Below are positions 35,821-43,956 of a stretch of 64,000 bases of DNA, one piece after another. The stretch's first letter is position 1; each line of letters starts with the position of its first letter. The notes below the pieces were generated by a model that saw nothing but the letters and a program-made list of their open reading frames with translations, made no database searches and was not told where the DNA came from. The translations under genes were made by a program, and so were the position numbers. Source of the DNA: Banduia mediterranea (GTDB taxonomy: Bacteria; Pseudomonadota; Gammaproteobacteria; Nevskiales; Nevskiaceae); assembly GCF_031846245.1 (NCBI RefSeq), contig NZ_JAVRIC010000012.1:1-64000 (forward strand), in the 5' to 3' direction.

Positions 35821-36501
35821 ATGCTGATCTCGATTCCAGATGTACTCGACGCGCAACAGCTCGCGCACTGCCGGCGCCAGCTGGAGTCCGCGCAGTGGAT
35901 CGACGGCAATGTCACCTCAGGACATCAGTCGGCGCGAGCCAAGCGCAACCGTCAGCTGCCGGAGGACTCGGCAGCCGCGCGCGAGGTCGGGGCCACGATA
36001 CTGCGAGCCCTGTCGGCCAATCCGAGATTCATCGCAGCGGCCCTGCCGGCGCATGTCTTTCCGCCGCTGTTCAACCGTTACGGTGTGAAGGAACGTTTCG
36101 GGGCGCATGTGGACAATGCGGTACGACAGCATCGCGGCAGCGGCGCGCGTATCCGCACCGACCTGTCAGCGACGCTGTTCTTCGCCGAGCCCGCGGAATA
36201 CGACGGCGGCGAACTGGTGGTGGAAGACACCTATGGCAGCCACAGCGTCAAGCTGCCGGCCGGCCATCTCGTGGTCTATCCGTCGAGCAGTCTGCATCAT
36301 GTCACCGAAGTCACGCGCGGCGAGCGTCTGGCCTCGTTTTTCTGGATTCAGAGCATGGTTCGCGACGAATCGCAGCGTCGTCTGTTGTGGGATCTCGATC
36401 AGTCGATTCAGCAGTTGGCGATGACGATGCCCGACCACGCCGCCGTGCTGCGCCTGACCGGCACCTATCACAATCTGTTGCGCCGCTGGGCCGAGGTCTG
36501 A
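35821..36501 (+). CDS. piuC: Fe(II)/2-oxoglutarate-dependent PKHD-type hydroxylase
   Basis: A 226-residue dioxygenase of the PiuC/YbiX family, found next to Fiu-like receptors. The 2-His-1-carboxylate iron site is visible as HVDNAV (His and Asp, about residue 99) and LHHVTEV (His, about 160). Start [13 protein letters not shown] and [20 protein letters not shown] are family hallmarks. Its substrate is not established in the family; a role in handling the imported iron ligand is plausible. It starts 57 bp after the receptor gene. Confidence 0.93.
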   Translation: MLISIPDVLDAQQLAHCRRQLESAQWIDGNVTSGHQSARAKRNRQLPEDSAAAREVGATILRALSANPRFIAAALPAHVFPPLFNRYGVKERFGAHVDNAVRQHRGSGARIRTDLSATLFFAEPAEYDGGELVVEDTYGSHSVKLPAGHLVVYPSSSLHHVTEVTRGERLASFFWIQSMVRDESQRRLLWDLDQSIQQLAMTMPDHAAVLRLTGTYHNLLRRWAEV

Positions 36502-36510
36502 GCGCGCACG

Positions 36511-37164
36511 ATGGAACCGCCAGCCGCGATTCTGGAGACGGCGCGCCGTCAGCAACGGCGCTCGGCCTGGCTGCGTACGCTCACGCAGTGGCACTGGATC
36601 AGTTCCGGGCTGTGCCTGATCGGCATGCTGCTGTTCGCCGTGACCGGAATCACGCTCAACCACGCGGCTTCGATCGGTGCCACACCCCAGATCGATACCG
36701 TGGAGGCGCAGTTGCCGGAGGCCCTGCTGGAGTCCCTGCGCACGCAGACGGCTTCACGCCCGGACAAGGCGCCGCTGCCCGCTGCGCTCAGTGCCTGGCT
36801 GGACCATCGCGTACCGCATTCGGTGAGTGGTCTGCCGGCCGACTGGAGCGAGGACGAAATCTATCTGGCGATGCCCAGGCCCGGCGGCGACGCCTGGATC
36901 AGCGTCGATCTGCGATCGGGCGAGTTGCTGTACGAGGAGACCGATCGCGGCTGGATTTCCTATTTCAACGACCTGCACAAGGGGCGCAATACCGGCGTCA
37001 TGTGGCGCTGGTTCATCGATGTATTCGCAGTCGCCTGCGTGGTGTTCTGCATCACCGGCCTGCTGCTGTTGCAACTGCACTCATCGCGTCGACGCTCGAC
37101 CTGGCCGCTGGTGGGGCTCGGTCTGCTGCTGCCGCTGTTGCTGGCATTGCTGTTCATACACTGA
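36511..37164 (+). CDS. PepSY-domain membrane protein (possible iron-reductase component)
   Basis: A 217-residue inner-membrane protein. A helix at about 28-50 ends in TGITLNHA, the hallmark of PepSY-associated proteins. A periplasmic region (55-155) includes YEETDRGWISYFNDLHKGRN, and two helices follow (about 168-190 and 200-216). PepSY proteins of iron clusters (for example FpvG of Pseudomonas) reduce ferric siderophores. It lies 9 bp after piuC, in one operon with the flavoreductase at 38545, which would be a natural electron donor. That pairing is inference. Confidence 0.85.
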   Translation: MEPPAAILETARRQQRRSAWLRTLTQWHWISSGLCLIGMLLFAVTGITLNHAASIGATPQIDTVEAQLPEALLESLRTQTASRPDKAPLPAALSAWLDHRVPHSVSGLPADWSEDEIYLAMPRPGGDAWISVDLRSGELLYEETDRGWISYFNDLHKGRNTGVMWRWFIDVFAVACVVFCITGLLLLQLHSSRRRSTWPLVGLGLLLPLLLALLFIH

Positions 37165-37174
37165 AGAGGCTTGA

Positions 37175-37696
37175 ATGAAACGCTTGTCATTGATCATCGG
37201 CGCGTTGCTGAGTGGCGCCGCCCATACCGCCTCGGGCGCCAAAATGGACCTGAGCGTCGAGGTGCCGCGCCTGTCCGTCGCCGAATATCACAAGCCCTAC
37301 GTGGCCGCGTGGATCGAGCGTGAGGACCGCAGCGTGGCGGCAACCTTGTTTGTCTGGTACGAACTGGACAAGCGCGGCCGTGAGTCCGGTGACAAGTGGC
37401 TCAAGGATCTGCGCCAGTGGTGGCGTCGCGGCGGTCGCGGTCTGGACATGCCGGTCGACGGCATCAGCAGCGCAACACGCGCGCCGGGTGTTCACGCGCT
37501 GAGCTTCGGTGCGGACAGCGCGGCGCTCAAGGCGCTCACGCCGGGCCACTATCGGCTGCAGGTGGAGGCGGCGCGCGAGGTCGGCGGCCGCGAACTGCTG
37601 AGTCTGGAATTCGACTGGCCCGTGGACGGGACATTCACTGACAAAACCCAGGGCGACAGCGAACTGGGCCGTATCGAACTCAAGATCGCGCCCTGA
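37175..37696 (+). CDS. DUF2271 periplasmic protein
   Basis: A 173-residue secreted protein with a signal peptide ending near TASGA (residue 22). Family features are [40 protein letters not shown] and the motif [16 protein letters not shown]2271 genes occur in iron-acquisition operons beside PepSY and DUF4198 genes; the biochemical role is unknown. GAAGAGG precedes the ATG by 7 nt, and the gene starts 10 bp after the PepSY gene. Confidence 0.88.
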   Translation: MKRLSLIIGALLSGAAHTASGAKMDLSVEVPRLSVAEYHKPYVAAWIEREDRSVAATLFVWYELDKRGRESGDKWLKDLRQWWRRGGRGLDMPVDGISSATRAPGVHALSFGADSAALKALTPGHYRLQVEAAREVGGRELLSLEFDWPVDGTFTDKTQGDSELGRIELKIAP

Positions 37697-37727
37697 ATCG
37701 CGCGCTCACACGAACCTGGAGATGAAC

Positions 37728-38540
37728 ATGTTGAAGCGAACGAGTGCCGTGCTGCTGATGGCTGCCTGCCTGGGTCTCACGCCGGTGGCGGCGCTGGCGC
37801 ACAAGTTCTGGCTGCTGCCGAGCGCAACCGTGCTGGCATCTGACCAGTGGATCACCGTGGACGCCGCGGTTTCGAACGACCTGTTCTATTTCAACCATGT
37901 GCCGGGCCGGCTCGACAGTCTCACGATCACGGCGCCCGACGGCAGCAGCATCGAGCCCGAAAACCAGTACAGCGGCAAGTTCCGCAGCAGCTTCGACGTG
38001 CATCTGGCGCAGGACGGCACCTACCGCATCGCCCTGGTCAATCAGGGGCTGTTCGCGAGTTGGGAAGTCGACGGCGAACCCAAGCGCTGGCGCGGCGATG
38101 CCGAGAGCTTCGCCAAGGAAGTGCCTGCGGATGCCACGAAGCTGCGCGTATCCGAATCCAGCGGCCGTACCGAAGCCTATGCCACTGCCGGGGCGCCGAC
38201 CGAGACTGTGTTCCAGCCGAGCGGCGTTGGCCTGGAACTGGTGCCTTCGACGCATCCCAATGATCTGTACAGCGGCGAGACCGCGAGCTTCGGATTCCTT
38301 CTGGACGGCAAGCCCGCTGTGGGTCTGGAAGTGGGGGTCGTTCCCGGCGGCACGCGCTACCGAGATCGGCAGGACGAAATCAGTCTGACGACAGACGACA
38401 AGGGGCAGGTCGAAGTCAGCTGGCCGGCGCCGGGCATGTACTGGCTCAATGCCGAGTTGGAGGACGACAAGACTTCGATACCGCAGGCCACGCAACGGCG
38501 CGTCGCGTATGCCGTGACGCTCGAAGTGCTGCCCCAGTAG
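37728..38540 (+). CDS. DUF4198 periplasmic protein
   Basis: A 270-residue secreted protein. The signal peptide ends at VAALA, directly followed by HKFWLLPS, so the mature protein begins with a His, typical of DUF4198 (NikM-like) proteins in which the N-terminal His can bind metal. The rest is beta-rich with a final immunoglobulin-like part ([18 protein letters not shown]). Two in-frame ATGs exist (37722 and 37728); GGAG spacing fits 37728. It is part of the iron operon. Confidence 0.88.
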   Translation: MLKRTSAVLLMAACLGLTPVAALAHKFWLLPSATVLASDQWITVDAAVSNDLFYFNHVPGRLDSLTITAPDGSSIEPENQYSGKFRSSFDVHLAQDGTYRIALVNQGLFASWEVDGEPKRWRGDAESFAKEVPADATKLRVSESSGRTEAYATAGAPTETVFQPSGVGLELVPSTHPNDLYSGETASFGFLLDGKPAVGLEVGVVPGGTRYRDRQDEISLTTDDKGQVEVSWPAPGMYWLNAELEDDKTSIPQATQRRVAYAVTLEVLPQ

Positions 38541-38544
38541 TTCC

Positions 38545-39963
38545 TTGCGTTTGATCGGTAACGCCGCGGCGGGGCTGTCTCTGGCGGCGCTCGCCGCGCT
38601 GCTCTGGCTGTGGCAGCCGGCGTTCGTCTGGCGAATGCCAGGGGCCGATCGGATCGCCGTGGCGGTCGCCGCGTGCCTGCTGTGGTTGTCGCTGTGTGTC
38701 TGGGCGCGTCGGGGTCGCGGGCGCACGCCTCCGGAGAGCGCTTCAGGCACGGTTGCCGTGGTCTACGCCAGCCAGACGGGGAGCGCCGAGCGTCTGGCGA
38801 ATCAGACTGTTTCGTCCCTGGAGGCCGGCGGCATCGGTGCTCGTCTGATACATCTTAGAGGCCTGGATTCAGCGGCGCTGCCGCGATCGGCTACCGAGGC
38901 CGTGCTGTTCGTCGTCAGCACCACCGGTGAGGGCGAGCCGCCGGATGACGCCCGCGCGTTCGTCGAGGCATTGCGACGTAGGCCCGCCGCGGTCCGGGAT
39001 CTGCGCTATGGACTGCTGTCGCTGGGAGACCGCAGCTATGCGCAGTACTGTGGTTTCGGTCGCGAATTCGAATCCCTGTTGCGCACGGGAGGGGCGACAC
39101 CGTTGTTCGAGACGGTGGAAGTTGATAACGGCGATGCGACAGCGATCGAACGATGGCACGACGCACTGGCCGTACTGGGTACCGAGGCGCTGCCGCCGCT
39201 GGTGCCCGAGCCCTTCTTGCGGATGCGGCTGGAAGCGCGCCGTTTGCTCAATCCCGGCAGCCCTGGCGGGCCGGTGTTTCACCTGAGCCTTGCACCGGAA
39301 ATGGGAACCGTGCCGGATTGGCAGGCGGGCGATATTGCCGAGATTCGTTTGCCGGGCAGTGCCGGCCTGATCCGGGAATATTCTCTGGCCTCGGTACCGG
39401 CCGACGCGCGTCTGGAACTGCTCGTGCGCCAGCAGCGTCACGCTGATGGCTATGGGGTCGGTTCCGCCTGGCTGACCCTGGATTGTCCGCTGGGTGGACC
39501 TGTCGATGTGCGTGTGCGACGCAACAGCGCGTTCCACGCACCGGAGGGTTCGCGGCCGATGTTGCTGATCGGAAACGGCACCGGGATCGCGGGTCTGCGG
39601 GCGCATCTCAAGGCGCGTGCCGCCGCGAAGCTGGGCGGCGCCTGGTTGATCTTCGGCGAGCGTCAGTCCCGCCACGATTTCCATTTCCGTGAGGAGATCG
39701 AAGATTGGCAGCGCACTGGCGTGATCGAGCGTGTGGACCTTGCGTTTTCACGCGATACCGCGCAGTGCATCTATGTGCAGCAGCGGATCGTCGAATCGGG
39801 CGCTGCTCTGGACGACTTCGTGCACCGCGGTGCCGCGATCTATGTCTGCGGCAGCCTTGAGGGCATGGCGCCGGGCGTGGACGCAGCCTTGCGTCAAGTG
39901 CTGGGGAGCCCTCTTCTTGAAAGCCTTGCCGCCGATGGCCGCTATCGGCGGGATGTCTATTGA
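38545..39963 (+). CDS. Membrane-anchored flavodoxin/ferredoxin-reductase fusion (sulfite reductase flavoprotein-like)
   Basis: A 472-residue diflavin reductase. Two N-terminal helices (about 5-25 and 37-53) anchor it in the inner membrane. A flavodoxin domain follows (about 70-205, VYASQTGSAERLA, STTGEGEPPDDA, LGDRSYAQYCGFG), then an FAD/NAD(P)H reductase domain (REYSLASVP, LIGNGTGIAGLRAHL, IYVCGSLEGMAPGV). It should pass NADPH electrons to a partner, probably the PepSY protein, for iron reduction. It starts at TTG 38545, only 4 bp after the DUF4198 stop; the ribosome site is weak. It lacks a haem-protein subunit, unlike CysJI. Confidence 0.88.
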   Translation: MRLIGNAAAGLSLAALAALLWLWQPAFVWRMPGADRIAVAVAACLLWLSLCVWARRGRGRTPPESASGTVAVVYASQTGSAERLANQTVSSLEAGGIGARLIHLRGLDSAALPRSATEAVLFVVSTTGEGEPPDDARAFVEALRRRPAAVRDLRYGLLSLGDRSYAQYCGFGREFESLLRTGGATPLFETVEVDNGDATAIERWHDALAVLGTEALPPLVPEPFLRMRLEARRLLNPGSPGGPVFHLSLAPEMGTVPDWQAGDIAEIRLPGSAGLIREYSLASVPADARLELLVRQQRHADGYGVGSAWLTLDCPLGGPVDVRVRRNSAFHAPEGSRPMLLIGNGTGIAGLRAHLKARAAAKLGGAWLIFGERQSRHDFHFREEIEDWQRTGVIERVDLAFSRDTAQCIYVQQRIVESGAALDDFVHRGAAIYVCGSLEGMAPGVDAALRQVLGSPLLESLAADGRYRRDVY

Positions 39964-40065
39964 GCGCATGCGAAGGCCCGGGGGCAGGTTCCGCAGCTCT
40001 GGCCCTTGAGCACAACCGGACGCCGAGCGCGTTAACATGCGCGACCTCCTGAATTTCAGTGCTCG

Positions 40066-41844
40066 ATGACGTCAAAAAAGGCCGGTTCCCCAACGGGGGC
40101 GGATACCTACAAGCGATTGCTCGGATATGCCGCGCCGCACTGGCGGGTGTTCATCGTCGCGGCGCTGGGCATGGCGCTGTTCGCACTGGCGGATGTCAGC
40201 TTCATCTATCTGGTCAAGCCGCTGCTCGACGGCAGTTTCGTCGAGAAGGATCCGTTCATCATCCGCATCATGCCGCCGGCGATACTCGGCCTGTTTTTGC
40301 TGCGCGGTGTGTCCTCGTTCATTTCCACCTACGGCATGTCCTGGATCGGCCGCCGCGTGATTCGCGACCTGCGCCAGGAACTGTTCGATCACCTGTTGAG
40401 CCTGCCGGTGTCGTTCTACGACCGCGTTCCGTCCAGCGCTCTGATCACGCGGCTGTCCTATCACGTCGAGCAGGTTGCGGAATCGACCACCACGGTCGTG
40501 ACCACGGTGCTCAAGGAAGGCCTGACTGTGATCGGCCTGATCGGGTTGATGTTCCATCTGGACTGGCGGCTGACGCTGTTCACGATCATTGTCGGGCCGA
40601 TCATCGCGGTGCTGATCCGCTTCGTGAGCGCGCGCTTTCGCAAGATCGGCCGGCGCATACAGGATTCCGTGGGCGGGATCACGCATGCGGCGGACGAGGC
40701 GATGCAGAATCATCGCGTCGTCAAGATCTACGGTGGGGAAGGCTACGAACGCGCCAAGTTCGAGAAGGTCAATGACCACAATCGCTGGCTGGTGCTGAAG
40801 ATGACGGCGACCCAGGCCAGCAGTACCGCCCTGGTGCAGTTCATCGCCGCCTGGGCAGTCGCGGGCGTGGTGTTCTTTTCGACCCGACCGGACATGCTGG
40901 CCGATATCACGCCCGGAACGTTCGTCTCGTACATGGGGGCGATGCTGGCCCTGCTCGGGCCGATCAAGCAGCTCACCACGATCAATGAACGTTTGCAGAA
41001 AGGGATTGCCGCTGCGGACAACATTTTCACCCTGATGGACGAGCGAACCGAGCCGGACCAGGGCACGCGGCCGCTGTCGAGAGCGCGCGGTGACATCGAA
41101 TACCGCGACGTCGACTTCCGTTACCGTGCCGACGCGCCACTGGTACTGCGTGATATCGGGTTCACCATCGAAGCCGGTACGACGGTGGCCTTCGTCGGCC
41201 GTTCCGGCAGCGGCAAGTCGACGCTGCTGGGCCTGCTGCCGCGCTTCTACGATCCGAGTGCCGGAACCGTACTGGTCGATGGCGTGGACGCGCGCGACTA
41301 TCCGCTGGGCGCGCTGCGACGGCAGATCGCGGTGGTCGACCAGCAGGTGCGTCTGTTCAATGCCAGCGTTGCCGAGAACATCGCCTACGGGCTTGAATCG
41401 AAACCCGACCGCGCGGCGATCGAACAGGCCGCCCGGCACGCCTACGCCTGGGAGTTCATCAGGAATCTGCCACGCGGGCTGGATACTGCAGTCGGTCAGA
41501 ACGGCGTGACCCTGTCGGGCGGACAGCGCCAACGGCTGGCAATCGCACGCGCGCTGCTCAAGGACGCGCCGATCCTGATTCTGGACGAGGCGACCTCGGC
41601 GCTGGACACCGAATCCGAGCGCTACATCCAGCAGGCGCTGGAGCATCTGGTCAAGGGACGCACCACACTGGTGATCGCCCATCGTCTGTCGACGATCCAG
41701 AACGCCGATCGCATTGTCGCGATGCAGGACGGCGCGATCATCGAGACCGGTACCCACGAGCAACTGCTCGATGCCGGCGGGCTTTACGCATCGCTCTATC
41801 GCATGCAGTTCGAGGACGCCGCAGCCGATGCGAAAGTGGCTTGA
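40066..41844 (+). CDS. msbA: Lipid A export permease/ATP-binding protein
   Basis: A 592-residue half-size ABC exporter that flips lipid A-core across the inner membrane. Six helices (about 25-310) precede the nucleotide-binding domain with Walker A ([17 protein letters not shown]), the signature LSGGQRQRLAIARAL, Walker B (ILILDEATSALD) and the H-loop (VIAHRLS). It overlaps lpxK by 17 bp, and the msbA-lpxK-ycaR-kdsB order is a conserved gammaproteobacterial block, which supports the name over other exporters. Confidence 0.95.
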   Translation: MTSKKAGSPTGADTYKRLLGYAAPHWRVFIVAALGMALFALADVSFIYLVKPLLDGSFVEKDPFIIRIMPPAILGLFLLRGVSSFISTYGMSWIGRRVIRDLRQELFDHLLSLPVSFYDRVPSSALITRLSYHVEQVAESTTTVVTTVLKEGLTVIGLIGLMFHLDWRLTLFTIIVGPIIAVLIRFVSARFRKIGRRIQDSVGGITHAADEAMQNHRVVKIYGGEGYERAKFEKVNDHNRWLVLKMTATQASSTALVQFIAAWAVAGVVFFSTRPDMLADITPGTFVSYMGAMLALLGPIKQLTTINERLQKGIAAADNIFTLMDERTEPDQGTRPLSRARGDIEYRDVDFRYRADAPLVLRDIGFTIEAGTTVAFVGRSGSGKSTLLGLLPRFYDPSAGTVLVDGVDARDYPLGALRRQIAVVDQQVRLFNASVAENIAYGLESKPDRAAIEQAARHAYAWEFIRNLPRGLDTAVGQNGVTLSGGQRQRLAIARALLKDAPILILDEATSALDTESERYIQQALEHLVKGRTTLVIAHRLSTIQNADRIVAMQDGAIIETGTHEQLLDAGGLYASLYRMQFEDAAADAKVA

Positions 41845-42886
41845 ACGTCGCTGGTACCACGGTTCCGCTCCGCTGCTGCTGAGGCCGCTGTCCAGCATCT
41901 ATGGCGGCGTGTCGAGATCGCGCGCCGAGCGTGACCGGCTCCAGGCGAGTCAATTGCCGGTGCCGGTCATCGTGGTCGGCAACATCTCGGTCGGCGGTAC
42001 CGGCAAGACGCCGTTCGTGATCTGGCTGGTGGAGCGCCTGCGCGAATGGGGCATGAACCCGGGCGTGATCAGCCGTGGCTATGGCGGTCGCGCCAAGACC
42101 TGGCCGCAGGCCGTGACCGCGGCATCCGATCCCGCCCTGCTTGGCGACGAGCCGGTGCTGATCGCCGCGACCCTGTCCTGCCCGCTGTTCGCGGCACCGG
42201 ACCGCGATGCCGCCGCCAGGGCCTTGCTGCAGCAGCACCCGCAGGTCGACGTGCTGGTCGCCGATGACGGCCTGCAGCATTACCGACTGTCGCGACAGCT
42301 TGAAATCTGCATGGTCGATGGCCGGCGCGGATTCGGCAATTGCCAGCTGCTGCCGGCCGGCCCGCTGCGCGAGCTGCCGCAACGCCTGGATTCCGTGGAT
42401 CTGGTCGTCGTCAACGGCGGCGGCAGCGAGGTGCCCGAATGCCGCGCGCCGGTGATTCGCGTGCGCGTCACAGTGCAGACGGCGATGCCCCTGGCAGGCG
42501 GCCCGGGCCGGGCACTGAGTGAATTCGCCGGCATGCGGGTGCACGCCGTGGCGGGTATTGGTGACCCTTCACGCTTCTTCTCGGTGTTGACGCGATTCGG
42601 AATCGAACTGGTGATGCACCCATTTCCCGACCATCACCGTTTCCGTCCGCGGGATCTGGAATTTGGGGATACCGCTCCGGTGCTGATGACCGACAAGGAC
42701 GCAATCAAGTGCGCGGGCTACGCCGATCCGCGCCTGTGGCGCGTGCCGGCCGTGCTGGAACTGGCGCCAGACGCGCTGTGGTCTGTGCGAAAATCGGTGG
42801 ATGTGATGCGTCAGCGCTGGGACGCCCGAAAAGGCGCCCCTGTGCCCGCACAGCCCGCGTTGGACAAGAGTGCCGAACATGGATAA
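41828..42886 (+). CDS. lpxK: Tetraacyldisaccharide 4'-kinase
   Basis: Phosphorylates the 4' position of the lipid A disaccharide at the inner membrane. The 352-residue protein has the P-loop [13 protein letters not shown] (about residue 46), [22 protein letters not shown] and MTDKDAIKC, all LpxK hallmarks. The start ATG 41828 overlaps the end of msbA. The C-terminus runs 8 bp into the Trm112-like gene. Confidence 0.95.
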   Translation: MRKWLERRWYHGSAPLLLRPLSSIYGGVSRSRAERDRLQASQLPVPVIVVGNISVGGTGKTPFVIWLVERLREWGMNPGVISRGYGGRAKTWPQAVTAASDPALLGDEPVLIAATLSCPLFAAPDRDAAARALLQQHPQVDVLVADDGLQHYRLSRQLEICMVDGRRGFGNCQLLPAGPLRELPQRLDSVDLVVVNGGGSEVPECRAPVIRVRVTVQTAMPLAGGPGRALSEFAGMRVHAVAGIGDPSRFFSVLTRFGIELVMHPFPDHHRFRPRDLEFGDTAPVLMTDKDAIKCAGYADPRLWRVPAVLELAPDALWSVRKSVDVMRQRWDARKGAPVPAQPALDKSAEHG

Positions 42887-43067
42887 GCGATTGTTGGATC
42901 TGTTGGTCTGCCCGGTGACGCGCGGTCCCTTGCTGTGGAACGCGGACCGCCAGGAATTGTGGTCTCGCAGTGCGCGCCTGGCCTATCCGGTGCGTGACGG
43001 CATTCCGGTCATGCTGGAAGAGGAATCGCGCCCGCTTACGGACGAAGAGCTGGAGCGGCTGCGCTGA
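42879..43067 (+). CDS. Trm112-family small zinc-ribbon-like protein (YcaR)
   Basis: A 62-residue protein of the Trm112/YcaR family ([31 protein letters not shown]). Of the usual zinc cysteines only one (Cys11) is present, so metal binding is doubtful, as in many YcaR proteins. Eukaryotic Trm112 activates methyltransferases; the bacterial role is unclear. It lies between lpxK (8-bp overlap) and kdsB as in other gammaproteobacteria. Confidence 0.9.
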   Translation: MDKRLLDLLVCPVTRGPLLWNADRQELWSRSARLAYPVRDGIPVMLEEESRPLTDEELERLR

Positions 43068-43093
43068 TTCGGCGCACCGGCAAGGGCCATGAC

Positions 43094-43861
43094 ATGAGTT
43101 TCAAGGTTGTGATCCCGGCGCGCTTGGCGTCCACGCGCCTGCCGCGCAAGGTCCTGCGCGATATTGGTGGCCGTCCGCTGATCGCCTGGGTGGTCGATGC
43201 CGCGCGCCGCAGTGGGGCCGAAGAAGTGATCCTCGCGGTGGACGATGCTGAAGTCGAGGCGGTCGCCGCCGATTTCGGCATTCCCGTGGTGATGACCAAG
43301 CCTGAGCACCCGTCCGGCACCGATCGCATTCATGAAGTCGCAGTACGTCGTGACTGGCCGGGTGACACCATCGTGGTCAATGTCCAGGGTGACGAGCCGC
43401 TGATGCCGCCCGAACTGATTTCGAACGCCGCGCAGCTGCTCGCCAATGACCCGCAGGCCGACATCGCCACGCTCTGTCATCCGCTGCATGCACTGGAGGA
43501 ATGGCTGGATCCGAACGTGGTCAAGCTGGTCCGTGATGCGCGCGGCCGAGCTCTGTACTTCTCGCGCGCGCCGATTCCCTGGCAGCGTGACGGCGCGTCA
43601 CGCGGCACACCGAAGCTACCGGCTGAACCGCCCCTGAGGCACATTGGCATCTACGCCTATCGCGTGGCGGCGCTCAAACACTTCGCCGCTCTGCCGCCAG
43701 CGCCGCTGGAGCAGGTCGAAGCGCTGGAGCAGCTTCGGGCGCTGTGGAACGGCTTGACGATCCTGGCTGGCGTGGTGGAGCAGTCGCCACCGCGGGGCGT
43801 CGATACCGAAGAAGACCTGGCGGCCGTGATCGCATATCTCAGGCCTGCTTCAGGCGCCTGA
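43094..43861 (+). CDS. kdsB: 3-deoxy-manno-octulosonate cytidylyltransferase
   Basis: Activates Kdo with CTP to give CMP-Kdo for lipopolysaccharide inner core. The 255-residue protein shows FKVVIPARLASTRLPRKVL at the N-terminus, HPSGTDRIHEV, VVNVQGDEPLMP and YFSRAPIPWQRD, then HIGIYAYR. It ends the msbA-lpxK-ycaR-kdsB operon and is followed by a strong bidirectional terminator. Confidence 0.96.
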   Translation: MSFKVVIPARLASTRLPRKVLRDIGGRPLIAWVVDAARRSGAEEVILAVDDAEVEAVAADFGIPVVMTKPEHPSGTDRIHEVAVRRDWPGDTIVVNVQGDEPLMPPELISNAAQLLANDPQADIATLCHPLHALEEWLDPNVVKLVRDARGRALYFSRAPIPWQRDGASRGTPKLPAEPPLRHIGIYAYRVAALKHFAALPPAPLEQVEALEQLRALWNGLTILAGVVEQSPPRGVDTEEDLAAVIAYLRPASGA

Positions 43862-43901
43862 TCGAAGGACCTCGCGGTGCCCCTCGACAGGGCAAGACGC
43901 C

Positions 43902-43936
43902 AAAGAAAAAGGCCGGATTTCCCGGCCTTTTTCTTT
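43902..43936. terminator. Bidirectional intrinsic terminator between kdsB and rne
   Basis: AAAGAAAAAGGCCGG (43902-43916) pairs exactly with CCGGCCTTTTTCTTT (43922-43936) around a 5-nt loop. The A/T-rich outer stem gives a T-run on both strands, so it can end both kdsB (plus) and rne (minus). Confidence 0.9.
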
Positions 43937-43956
43937 GCTCCGCTCGGGTTCTCCGA

